Source: Candidatus Palauibacter soopunensis (GTDB lineage Bacteria > Gemmatimonadota > Gemmatimonadetes > Palauibacterales > Palauibacteraceae). From it: a DNA stretch of 64,000 nt. The translations under genes and the position numbers were made by a program. This document shows, one piece after another, positions 33,285-41,211 of this stretch. The notes beneath the pieces were generated by a model that worked only from the letters and a program-made list of their open reading frames with translations, did no database searches and had not been told where the DNA came from. Positions within the stretch are counted from its first letter, which is position 1. Each line of letters starts with the position of its first letter. The stretch covers positions 379,511 through 443,510 of the forward strand of contig NZ_CANPVT010000002.1 in NCBI RefSeq assembly GCF_947581735.1. The letters run 5' to 3'.

Positions 33285-33329
33285 GGACATGGTCATCGCC
33301 TGGATCGGATACTGCCTGTTGATTTCGGG
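33271..33329 (+). repeat. 59-base direct repeat, copy 2 (plug-module end / second M56 start)
   Basis: Identical to 31315-31373. Because it carries the blaI tail sequence, the upstream frame (the displaced plug module) now ends in the same SKE-stop as blaI. Confidence 0.92.
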
Positions 33330-34617
33330 ATTCCTCGCCCTGGCCGCCTTCGCGACCGAGCGGGCGTTGGGCCACTTCCGGAAGCCGGTGCGTTGGGGCT
33401 GGTTCGCGGCGGTCGTCGGCTCCGTGACGCTTCCGTTCGCGGCGTTTCTCGCTCCCGGCCTCCTCCCGGGCATCGGTGCGGCGCCCTGGGCTCCGCTCGT
33501 GTGGTTGAGCGAGCCGGTGGTCGTGGCCTCCGCGCCCGTTGCGGAGGCTGCGGCACCCACGGCGTGGTTCGACGCCGGCGCGATGAGTGCCCTCGCAGGT
33601 GGCGTATGGGTGTTGCTCGCGGTGGGGATGCTCCTCCACCTCGGGCGGGCGTACCGGCGCCTGCGGTCGGAGATGCGGACGTGGACGCCGGGTCGCGTCC
33701 TCGGATCGCCGGTCATGATCGCGGACGACCGGGGCCCGGCGGTGGTCGGAATCCGGCGCTCGGTCGTCGTGATGCCGAGGTGGATCCCCGAACTCGAAGA
33801 CAGGCTGCTGCGCCTGGTCTTCCTGCACGAGCGCGAACACCAGCGCGCCGGCGACCACCGCCTCTTCGCCGTGGCGGTTGCGGCCCTCGTGCTGATGCCG
33901 TGGAACGTGTTCCTGTGGTGGCAGCTCTCGCGGCTGCGGCTCGCGATCGAGTTCGATTGCGACCGACGCGTGCTGGAGCGCGGCGAGTCCCCGCGCGACT
34001 ACGCGGACGCCCTCATCACGGTGGGAGGCCGTGTCTCCGCGCCGCTGCTGGCCGCGGCCGCCTTCGCCGAACGCAAGCCGGCCGTGGAAAAGCGGCTGCG
34101 CCGCATGACCGAGCCGCTGGCCCGGCTCCGCACTCCGAGGACCCTGGGAGCTTCGGGCCTGGCGGCGCTCGCCATCATCCTCGTCCTCGGCGTCCCGCAG
34201 CCCGAGGCGCCGATGGATGCTCCCGCGCCCGCGGCCGATGCTGGCCGGGGTCTCAATATCGAGGCGAACCCGCTGGTCCGCCTGGCCGAGGGAGCCTCGC
34301 AGGCCGACCGGCCGACCTTCGTCGCGTTCGACACGCCCCCGGTTCTTCAGAACGCGGGCGAGGTCCAGCGGCTGCTCCAGAGCGCCTATCCGAGAACTCT
34401 GAAGGATGCGGGTATCGGCGGCCGGGTCGAGCTGTGGCTGTATGTGGACCTGTCCGGCGCCGTGGCCAACCATGAGCTCAAGACGAGCAGCGGCAACGAG
34501 GCGCTCGACCGCGCCGCCGCGGAAGTCGTCCAACAGATGCGGTTCCGCCCCGCAAGGAACCGCGATCAGCGGACCGCCGTCTGGATCTCCCAGTGGGTGA
34601 CGTTCCAGGTGATCTAG
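33289..34617 (+). CDS. M56 (BlaR1-like) metallopeptidase with TonB C-terminal domain, second tandem copy
   Basis: 442 residues, closely related along its whole length to the upstream M56 protein. It has the membrane protease with HEREH and EFDCDRRVL, four hydrophobic segments, and a C-terminal TonB-type domain (GIGGRVELWLYVD, QMRFRPARNRD). It ends directly after the TonB domain and lacks the plug-like modules. The first 14 codons and the ribosome site are identical in DNA to those of the first copy, whereas the extracellular linker between protease and TonB domain differs most. The two may sense different ligands through the same repressor. The ATG at 33289 follows GGAG. Confidence 0.92.
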   Translation: MVIAWIGYCLLISGFLALAAFATERALGHFRKPVRWGWFAAVVGSVTLPFAAFLAPGLLPGIGAAPWAPLVWLSEPVVVASAPVAEAAAPTAWFDAGAMSALAGGVWVLLAVGMLLHLGRAYRRLRSEMRTWTPGRVLGSPVMIADDRGPAVVGIRRSVVVMPRWIPELEDRLLRLVFLHEREHQRAGDHRLFAVAVAALVLMPWNVFLWWQLSRLRLAIEFDCDRRVLERGESPRDYADALITVGGRVSAPLLAAAAFAERKPAVEKRLRRMTEPLARLRTPRTLGASGLAALAIILVLGVPQPEAPMDAPAPAADAGRGLNIEANPLVRLAEGASQADRPTFVAFDTPPVLQNAGEVQRLLQSAYPRTLKDAGIGGRVELWLYVDLSGAVANHELKTSSGNEALDRAAAEVVQQMRFRPARNRDQRTAVWISQWVTFQVI

Positions 34618-34622
34618 CCGAA

Positions 34623-34647
34623 GGCGGGGGGCGCCGGGCCCCCCGCC
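34623..34647 (+). terminator. Strong GC hairpin after the M56 operon
   Basis: Perfect ten-base arms GGCGGGGGGC and GCCCCCCGCC with a five-base loop start five bases after the second M56 stop. There is no T-run. It is the most convincing terminator-like hairpin in the window. Confidence 0.6.
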
Positions 34648-34765
34648 GCACAACCATCCTCGGGCTACGTGACGCGAACGCGGGTTGCGGCGTCTACTCA
34701 CGGGTGGCGCCATGGTCACTTCTCCCGGTCCCGGTTCGGGGCCATTCAACCTCGCGGACGTTCAC

Positions 34766-36217
34766 ATGACAGAACCCCTGACGCGGGACAGGCGTGGACC
34801 GATAGCCGTGATGGTCCGAGCCTCCCTGTTCGCCGTGGCGATGGCGGCGATCACGGGCGTGGCTCCCGAGGGAACGGCGGCCCAAGAGGCGGTAGAGGTC
34901 GCTGGAACCGTCGTTGACGACGGGACGGGAGAGCCGGTCGACGGCGCGACAGTGCGGTTGGCTGACACAGGAGGTTCGGCTCGCGAAACGATCACCGGCC
35001 CCGACGGTGTGTTCACCTTTGCTCAGGTCGCGCCCGGCGAATACACGCTCGGCGTCCGGCGCCTTGGCTATGAAGTCCTCAGTACTCCCCTCGAGATCGG
35101 ACCTCAAGCCCCACCGCGGCTGGACGTACGCCTGCAACCGCAGGCGATCCCGCTGGAACCGCTCGAAGTCGGCGTGGAAGGGCGCGCGCCCCGCCTCGTC
35201 GAGTCCGGCTTCTACGACCGCATGGAGGAGGGCTGGGGCGTGTTCCTTGAGCCGCAGTGGATCGAAGCCAACAAGCGGGGCTTCGTGCGTCTGGCCGACT
35301 TCATGTCGACCCTTCAGATGCGCGCGCCTCTGCCGCGGTGCGACAAGATACCCGTATACCTCGACCGGAGGCGGGTCGGAGCTGCCGACGGCTCGGGAAC
35401 GAGCAGGTCGTATTCCCTGAATCCCGCCGGGACTTTCAGTTCTCCGGTCCCCCCGCTGCCGACGCTGCTGGAAGAACTCTCCGTGCACGACCTTGGTGCT
35501 GCGGAGTTGTACCAGCCCGGTGCGAAGGTCCCGTTTTTTGCCTGGGACGACAGCACCATGACCTGCGGTGCGATCATCCTGTGGTCCAACTGGACGGCGG
35601 AGACGCCTGAGATACCGCAGATCGAGGTCGAGCTGTGCGAGCCGGCCGGCCGGCCCGGTGAGGTGGCCGTGAACGGGTTGGTGGAAGACGAAGTGACCCG
35701 AGTCCGGCTACCCGCCGCGCATGTGTTTGCGTCTTACGCGAATCCCCAGGATCCCAGCGGCCTCGAACGCGTGGAGACGGTGGTCCGCACGGACTCGCTC
35801 GGACGGTACCGGCTGTGCGAGGTCCCGGCCGACGAACCCCTGGAGTTGACGGCCGCCTACGGTCCTCACCGGGGGGACGGCACGGTGGTCGTCGCCGAGG
35901 CGGGTGTCGAGGCAAAGCTCGCCGTGACCGTGACCTCGCCCGGGGCGATCAGCGGCGTCGTCGTGAACGAGGTCACCGAACAGCCGCTCGAGGCCGCCAG
36001 CGTGACCGTGGCCGGCGCGGATGTCCGCGCCACGACGGATCGAGCCGGCCGATTCTCGATGAAGGGGTTGTCGCCGGGGACTTACAGGATCACTGCTCTC
36101 TGCGGAGGCTTCGACACGAGAGTTCGGGAGGTGGAACTCGCAGAGGGGCAGCAGGTCCGCATCGTGATTGGTCTCCGGTCGAAGGGAGTTGCACGCCGGA
36201 CGCGCTGTTCCGCGTAG
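34766..36217 (+). CDS. Secreted carboxypeptidase-regulatory-domain protein with plug-like region
   Basis: 483 residues with an N-terminal signal peptide ending near GTAAQ. A carboxypeptidase-regulatory (CarbopepD_reg) domain follows (VEVAGTVVDDGTGEPVDGATVRL, residues about 45-130). Next comes a GFYDRMEEGWGVFL block and a region resembling the end of a TonB-receptor plug (LHDL-type strand with AAELYQPG and CGAIILWSNW). Two more regulatory-like domains follow (VNGLVEDEVTRVRLPAAHV and ISGVVVNEVTEQPLEAA). No receptor barrel follows. The ATG at 34766 is chosen because it places the signal sequence near the start. Two paralogues lie at 37684-38715 and 41212-42447. It probably acts in the envelope as a binding protein; no reaction is implied. 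Confidence 0.8.
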   Translation: MTEPLTRDRRGPIAVMVRASLFAVAMAAITGVAPEGTAAQEAVEVAGTVVDDGTGEPVDGATVRLADTGGSARETITGPDGVFTFAQVAPGEYTLGVRRLGYEVLSTPLEIGPQAPPRLDVRLQPQAIPLEPLEVGVEGRAPRLVESGFYDRMEEGWGVFLEPQWIEANKRGFVRLADFMSTLQMRAPLPRCDKIPVYLDRRRVGAADGSGTSRSYSLNPAGTFSSPVPPLPTLLEELSVHDLGAAELYQPGAKVPFFAWDDSTMTCGAIILWSNWTAETPEIPQIEVELCEPAGRPGEVAVNGLVEDEVTRVRLPAAHVFASYANPQDPSGLERVETVVRTDSLGRYRLCEVPADEPLELTAAYGPHRGDGTVVVAEAGVEAKLAVTVTSPGAISGVVVNEVTEQPLEAASVTVAGADVRATTDRAGRFSMKGLSPGTYRITALCGGFDTRVREVELAEGQQVRIVIGLRSKGVARRTRCSA

Positions 36218-36221
36218 CCAG

Positions 36222-37649
36222 CTACACCGCTTTCTGCTTCCAGCGGCCGCGCCGGAAGATCGAGAGGCCGACGACAGCGGACAGCGAGTAGGCGATCGCG
36301 AACGACCAGAACACGCCCGTCTCGCCCCACCCGGCGCTGAAGGCAAGGAGCGCCGCGACGGGAAGCTGGAAGAACCAGAACACGCCGATGTTGATCCAGG
36401 TCGGCGTCGCCGTGTCCCCGGCTCCGTTGAAGGCCTGCATCGTCACCATGCCCCAGGCGTAGAAGATGTACCCGTAGCTGATGATCCGGAGCGCGCGCAC
36501 GCCCACGTCGAGTGTCTCCGGGTCTGGGGCGAAGGGCGCGAGAATGGGCCCCGGGAAAGCCACGAAAACGACCGTCACGACGGCCATGAACAGCATGTTC
36601 CAGAAGCCGGTGAGGTAGACGGCCCGCTCCGCGCGGTCGGGCTTTTTGGCGCCGAGATTCTGGCCCACGAGCGTGGCGGCCGCGTTCGCGAGGCCCCAGG
36701 CGGGGAGGATGATGAAGATGACGACGCGGATGGCCATCGTGTAGCCCGCGAGGGCGATCGTCCCGAACTCGGACAGGATCCGGATCGAAATGATGTAGCT
36801 GACCTGCGTCACGAGCATCTGCCCCACGCCGCCGACCGACACGCGCGCGAGCCGCCGGATCACCGGAAGGTGGACCCGGAGGTCGCCCCGTCGCACCCGG
36901 ACGCGCTCGCCCCGCGACAGGTGCCACAACTGGTACAGGGCCCCGATCCCGCGCCCCGTCGTCGTAGCCACCGCGGCGCCCGGGAGTCCGAGTTCGGGGA
37001 AGACCCAGAGGCCGAATACGAGCACGGGATCGAGCACGATGTTGATCCCGTTGGCCAGCCACACCGACCGCATCGCCATCGACGGGTCGCCTGCGCCCCG
37101 GTAGATCGCGTTGTTCACGAAGAGGAGAATGATGACGACCATCCCGCCCAGTTGGATGCGGGCGTAGGTCGTCCCCGCGGCGACGACTTCCGGGGATCCT
37201 CCCAGCATCCGGAGCAGCCACGGGGCCAGAATCGCCCCGGCGAGGCCGAGGACCGCCGCGATGCCGACGCTGAGCACGATCGCCTGCACGGCTGCCGTCG
37301 CGGCGCCGCGCTCGTCCTTCTCGCCCGTCCGTCTCGCGACCATCGCTGTGGTCGCCATCGCGAGGCCCACCGCGATCGAGTAGATGACGGACAGCATCGC
37401 TTCCGTGAGGGCGATCGCGGCCAGGGCACCAGCCCCGAGCCGGCTGACGACCGCCATGTCCACGAGGAAGAAGAGCGACTCTCCCGCCATCTCGAGCACC
37501 ATCGGGATGGCGAGGAGAAGGACCCCGCGGTTGAGGCTCCCCGAGGTGAAGTCTTCCTGCGTGCCCCACAGCAGCGCCCGAAGCGTAGTCCACACTCCGG
37601 AACGGCCGGGAGCCGCAGTTTCCCCTTCGGGCCGGCCAGTGTCGCTCAA
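36222..37649 (-). CDS. MATE family efflux transporter
   Basis: 475 residues with about 12 hydrophobic segments arranged as two six-helix halves, a multidrug/toxin extrusion (NorM-like) antiporter in the inner membrane. The family-typical start is GSLNRGVLLLAIPMVLEM, followed by FFLVDMAVVSRLG. The TTG at 37649 has AGGA about nine bases upstream, and no ATG is available near the first helix. Its stop lies five bases from the stop of the convergent carboxypeptidase-regulatory gene. The substrate is unknown. Confidence 0.92.
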   Translation of the reverse strand: MSDTGRPEGETAAPGRSGVWTTLRALLWGTQEDFTSGSLNRGVLLLAIPMVLEMAGESLFFLVDMAVVSRLGAGALAAIALTEAMLSVIYSIAVGLAMATTAMVARRTGEKDERGAATAAVQAIVLSVGIAAVLGLAGAILAPWLLRMLGGSPEVVAAGTTYARIQLGGMVVIILLFVNNAIYRGAGDPSMAMRSVWLANGINIVLDPVLVFGLWVFPELGLPGAAVATTTGRGIGALYQLWHLSRGERVRVRRGDLRVHLPVIRRLARVSVGGVGQMLVTQVSYIISIRILSEFGTIALAGYTMAIRVVIFIILPAWGLANAAATLVGQNLGAKKPDRAERAVYLTGFWNMLFMAVVTVVFVAFPGPILAPFAPDPETLDVGVRALRIISYGYIFYAWGMVTMQAFNGAGDTATPTWINIGVFWFFQLPVAALLAFSAGWGETGVFWSFAIAYSLSAVVGLSIFRRGRWKQKAV

Positions 37650-37683
37650 GGAATCGTCCTGTCGGGAGGAAGGTGTCGGGGAG

Positions 37684-38715
37684 TCAGTACGTCCAGATCG
37701 CGACGAGGTTGCAGTCGGTGAGGAGCATGGTGTTCGGCACCTGGTTCATGATCTCCGGCGGCGCCTCGCTGCACCGGTACGCTTCGATGCCCCGAACGGT
37801 GTCGAATTTCAGTTCGCCCAGGTTTCTCCGATTGAATCCGAGGCGGCTGGCCGGCCTTCCGTTGAGGAGGATGAGCTGGTTCCGGCGGTATCGGATGGAC
37901 AGTTCCCGCTTGAACTGAAACACCTGCCCGAGGTGGATGAACTGGTCGATTTCCGGATAGGTCGCGAAGTAGCCCTCGTCGATGGACTGTCGGCGCTCGT
38001 AGAACCCCGACGTGAGCAGAAACGGGTCGCGGCCGGTGACCCTCACCTCGATCGGCGCGAGCGCGATCGCCCGCGTATTGAGTTCGATGCGGAATTCCGC
38101 GTTCTGGTCCGTGAGGATGTTGATCTCGGTCTCGAGGGGCGCGTAGCCGATGTGCGCCACGCGCAGGCCATAGGTGAGCGGCGGGATGGAGCGGAACGCG
38201 ACGCGTCCGAGCGTATCCGTGACCCCGGAAACCGGTAGCGGGGAAAAGTCGATCTGCGCGCCCGCCACCGGTCGCCCGTCCGCGGCGTCCACGACGGAGA
38301 GGACGACGAACGCCGCATCGCCCATGTCCACCTCGAGGTCGACGAACCGCGACCGGTCGAGTTCGACCTTGCGCTCCTTCCCGCGCCGGGACCGATAGTT
38401 CGGGCGCACCCGGATCTCCCGGAATGCCTCGAGGCCGCAGGCCTGGTATCGCCCTCGCTCATCCGCTTCGACCCGTACGTCCTCCGGCGTCGGCATCCCG
38501 CGTTCGGCTTCGTAGCGGATCAGGACCGTCGCCCCCGGCAGAGGGACCCGGCTCTCATCGTCGCGGATCATGCCCTCGATGCCGACCTCGAGTTCCGCCT
38601 GTCCGAGCTGCCGGCAGATGCGGAGGACCCGCTCCTCTTCCTCCTCCTGCCCCGAGGCCGGGGACGGCGCGAGCGCGAATGCCGCCAGCGCGAGGAGCGG
38701 CGCGATACGGTTCAA
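37684..38715 (-). CDS. Secreted carboxypeptidase-regulatory-domain protein with plug-like end
   Basis: 343 residues with a signal peptide ending near PASGQ, followed by a run of five Glu. Two regulatory-type beta domains follow (VGIEGMIRDDESRVPLPGATV and LSVVDAADGRPVAGAQI). The block GFYERRQSIDEGYFATYPEI matches the equivalent segment of the paralogues at 34766 and 41212. The C-terminal part (ILLNGRPASRLGFN, GIEAYRCSEAPPEIMNQ, CNLVAIWTY) resembles a TonB-receptor plug end without barrel. The start is TTG at 38715, which overlaps the stop of the serine hydrolase gene in TTGA, so the two are coupled. Confidence 0.8.
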   Translation of the reverse strand: MNRIAPLLALAAFALAPSPASGQEEEEERVLRICRQLGQAELEVGIEGMIRDDESRVPLPGATVLIRYEAERGMPTPEDVRVEADERGRYQACGLEAFREIRVRPNYRSRRGKERKVELDRSRFVDLEVDMGDAAFVVLSVVDAADGRPVAGAQIDFSPLPVSGVTDTLGRVAFRSIPPLTYGLRVAHIGYAPLETEINILTDQNAEFRIELNTRAIALAPIEVRVTGRDPFLLTSGFYERRQSIDEGYFATYPEIDQFIHLGQVFQFKRELSIRYRRNQLILLNGRPASRLGFNRRNLGELKFDTVRGIEAYRCSEAPPEIMNQVPNTMLLTDCNLVAIWTY

Positions 38716-39893
38716 CGGCCGGCCTCGAGCAGCGCCCTGAGGAGCCCGTTCCCGGCCTCGCCGAGACTGGTGGCGCCGCTGTTGTAGTTGCGGCCGAGCG
38801 CGACCCCGTAGCCGCTCTCGGGTTCGAAGACGAGGTACATGTTGTACCCGGCGACGGAACCGCCGTGGCCGACGAACCGCACGTCGTCGCCGCCCTCGAG
38901 CGCGACGGGGCGAATCGAGAAACCGAGTCCGTACCCCGCGTCGGGGTCCTCGGGCGTCTGGACCGTCATGACCTCCCGCCGCGTCGCCGGCTCCAGGAGC
39001 TCGTGTTCCGTCATGCCCATGACCGCGGCCGCGAACGTCGCCAGGTCGCCGACGGTCGCGTAGACGCCGCCGTTCGGCACCTTGTATCCGCGCCCCTCGT
39101 GCTCGAGCGCCGGGAAGTCGGCGTTCACCGCGCCGTCGCCTCCGTTCGCGAAGCCCACGGCGACCCGCCGCCACAGGTCGGGGCCGACGATGAAAGCGGA
39201 GGAGCGCATCCCCAGCGGCTCGAACAGGCGGTCCTCGACGAGGTCCATGAAGGACGTCCCCGCGGCCCGTTGCAGGGCGTAGCCGAGCACGCCGTACCCG
39301 ATGTTCGAGTACTGGTATTGGGTGCCGGGCATCGTGTAGAACCGCGTGTGGGGGATCGAGGCGAGGATCTTGTATCCCCAGTCCTCGATCGGCCCCGCCG
39401 CGGCGCCTTCGAGTTCGGGCTCCCGAATGAGGCCGGCGGTGTGGCTGGCCAACTGCCGCAATGTAATCGGCGTCATGCCGGCCGGCGGGTCACCGAAGCC
39501 GGCGGCCTCGGGCAGGTGGTCCAGGACGGCGTCATCGAGCGCGACCGTCCCCTCCTCTACCAGGTCCGCCATCAGGATCGCCGTCACCGACTTCGAGATC
39601 GATCCGGTCCGGTAGATCGTACGCACTCCCGCCGGGACGCGGTTCGCCGGATCCGCCCAGCCGAACCCCTGTGCCCACAGCACCTGGTCTCCCTTGAAGA
39701 CCGCCGCCGTGATCCCGCCGATGCCGTCGGTTTCGACATCCGCTGCGATCTGCCGCGAGAACGCATCGATGACGTCCGCGTCCTGACCGGCCGCGGCGGA
39801 CGGAAGGGCGAGACCGGTGAGAAGGAAGACGATTATCGCGGCGTACAGGCGGGGCGCCGCGGAGGTGCGGAATGAGGGGCGGTGGACCGGCAT
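38712..39893 (-). CDS. Serine hydrolase, class C beta-lactamase fold
   Basis: 393 residues with a signal peptide ending near AAAGQ. The three catalytic motifs are present: SxxK in TGSISKS, YxN in QYSNIGY, and HGG in FVGHGGSVAGYN. These mark the class C beta-lactamase/DD-peptidase/esterase fold. Family members range from peptidases to esterases, so a role in beta-lactam resistance is not implied. The ATG at 39893 follows AAGGAG at eight-base spacing; an ATG further upstream is in frame but adds a non-signal leader. Its stop overlaps the start of the next carboxypeptidase-regulatory gene, which suggests the two secreted proteins work together. Confidence 0.92.
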   Translation of the reverse strand: MPVHRPSFRTSAAPRLYAAIIVFLLTGLALPSAAAGQDADVIDAFSRQIAADVETDGIGGITAAVFKGDQVLWAQGFGWADPANRVPAGVRTIYRTGSISKSVTAILMADLVEEGTVALDDAVLDHLPEAAGFGDPPAGMTPITLRQLASHTAGLIREPELEGAAAGPIEDWGYKILASIPHTRFYTMPGTQYQYSNIGYGVLGYALQRAAGTSFMDLVEDRLFEPLGMRSSAFIVGPDLWRRVAVGFANGGDGAVNADFPALEHEGRGYKVPNGGVYATVGDLATFAAAVMGMTEHELLEPATRREVMTVQTPEDPDAGYGLGFSIRPVALEGGDDVRFVGHGGSVAGYNMYLVFEPESGYGVALGRNYNSGATSLGEAGNGLLRALLEAGR

Positions 39894-40031
39894 GACGTTC
39901 TCCTTGCGTGGCCGGCGGGCGGCCGAAAACCGCCCCCCGGGCTCGAATCCGGATGCAAAGTCGCAGCTTCTTGTCCGCATCGGAAGCCTTGAGGCTGGCG
40001 GGTCGAGCCCGACTCGCCTAGTGTGGCGCGC

Positions 40032-40322
40032 ATGTCACTTCTGAAGAAACTGATCTTCCGCATGGACGGGGCCGCGGACAGCGCCCGAACCCGGTTCAAG
40101 AGCGAGTCGGGGGCCACCTGGGAGGCCGAGTTCTCGATCTTCTCGGGCACCACGCAACAGTCGCCCCGGCTGCTCGTGATGTTCCGGAACCAGGACGACA
40201 TCACCATTCCCCAGCGCTACAACCAGGCGCCGCCGGGCATCTCCAAGGTGCCGAAGCAGGCCGTGGCCGAGATGAACGAGGCGGGGCTCCGCGAACTGCT
40301 CGCGCGCTCGGTGAAGGTATGA
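40032..40322 (+). CDS. Small protein of unknown function, paralogue of its downstream neighbour
   Basis: 96 residues, no signal peptide or membrane segment. It contains TWEAEFSIFSG, RLLVMFRNQDD and a C-terminal helix AVAEMNEAGLRELLARS. The layout of short strands ending in a helix resembles the protein encoded just downstream, suggesting an old tandem duplication. It starts at ATG 40032 (GTG at 40023 is also in frame) and its stop overlaps the next gene's ATG in ATGA. The function cannot be assigned. Confidence 0.6.
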   Translation: MSLLKKLIFRMDGAADSARTRFKSESGATWEAEFSIFSGTTQQSPRLLVMFRNQDDITIPQRYNQAPPGISKVPKQAVAEMNEAGLRELLARSVKV

Positions 40323-40588
40323 GCGGCGCGAGGGTGGATCCGAAGAAGGCGCTCTCCCGCACGTTCCTCGACGGGGGAATGGTCCGCTGGGAAGCCTACG
40401 TCTCGGGCGGCCAGCCGAATACGCCGCACGCGGCCCGCATCTACTTCGTGTGCCTCGAGGACCCCTTCGCACCACCGCGCTGGCTGTCGCACGAGAGCCG
40501 CAGCGTGGCCGAGGCGACGCGCGCTCTGGCCGACATGAGCGACGCGGACCTTCTGGGACTCCACTCCCGCTCCACGCCTCTGGAGTGA
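40319..40588 (+). CDS. Small protein of unknown function, paralogue of its upstream neighbour
   Basis: 89 residues. RWEAYVSGG, RIYFVCLED and the C-terminal helix ALADMSDADLLGLHSRS line up in order with WEAEFS, RLLVMFRN and the helix of the upstream protein. There is no signal peptide. Start and stop overlap (ATGA) suggests coupled translation of a two-subunit complex, an inference only. It is convergent with a lipoprotein gene 20 bases away. Confidence 0.6.
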   Translation: MSGARVDPKKALSRTFLDGGMVRWEAYVSGGQPNTPHAARIYFVCLEDPFAPPRWLSHESRSVAEATRALADMSDADLLGLHSRSTPLE

Positions 40589-40608
40589 CGCTCGGCCGGC
40601 GAGCCTCG

Positions 40609-41061
40609 CTACTTCACGGTGACGACATCGTATAGCCGTTCACCGGCGTTTCCGTCCACGCCCTCGTAGCGATGCTCCACCAGAATCGACCAGGATCCGG
40701 GCTCTACGTTGTAGATGTTCGCCACGTAGGACAGGGTCGAGGGGGTCAGACTGTTGCAGCCCTGTCGGCCCGACACGATCGTGATGGCCAGTTCCAGTCC
40801 TCCGTCGACCGCCCGCAGGTCCGGCGACAGGTAGTCGCACCGCAGCCGGCCCACGATCTGGCCCGACACTCGCATGGATCCGGGCCCCCCGGCGGCGCGC
40901 GCGAACTCAGGCAGGGCGGATCCCTCGCTGACCACGGACGTGAGCATGTTCCCCACGGTCGGAGAGACCCCGACCCCCAGATCCAGGCAGCCGGACAATC
41001 CGAGGAGGATACAAACGACGCCGATCGCGTGGCGCGCCTGTCTGTTTCCCGCGATTCGCAA
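40609..41061 (-). CDS. Small lipoprotein of unknown function
   Basis: 150 residues with a lipobox LSGC following a basic and hydrophobic N-terminus, so probably anchored in the envelope. The mature part is short and beta-rich, with LRCDYLSPDLRAV and VANIYNVEPGSWSILVEHRYEG. It resembles no family I know. The TTG at 41061 is chosen because GGAG sits seven bases upstream and the signal peptide starts at once; the open frame extends much further upstream without conserved sequence. The gene is divergent from a plug-like secreted protein. Confidence 0.6.
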   Translation of the reverse strand: MRIAGNRQARHAIGVVCILLGLSGCLDLGVGVSPTVGNMLTSVVSEGSALPEFARAAGGPGSMRVSGQIVGRLRCDYLSPDLRAVDGGLELAITIVSGRQGCNSLTPSTLSYVANIYNVEPGSWSILVEHRYEGVDGNAGERLYDVVTVK

Positions 41062-41211
41062 GATGAGACTCCGCAGCCGAAGAACCCTCGAAAGAGTGAC
41101 AGCGCGCGGGAGTCTCTCGCAATACCGCGGCCCGCCGCGCGTCGTGTGCGCGATACGCGCTTGCGTTACCTTCGATGCGTGGCTTGGCGACGTAGTGGCG
41201 GAGACCGCGGG

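Noticed and set aside
30957-34617. BlaI/M56 pair plus beta-lactamase-fold hydrolase taken as a beta-lactam resistance locus
   Set aside because: The hydrolase is 4 kb away on the other strand, its motifs fit many serine hydrolases, and the sensors have TonB-type rather than penicillin-binding ectodomains.
36168-37721. Long plus-strand frame opposite the MATE gene
   Set aside because: Highly charged low-complexity translation; the minus strand encodes an intact 12-helix transporter.
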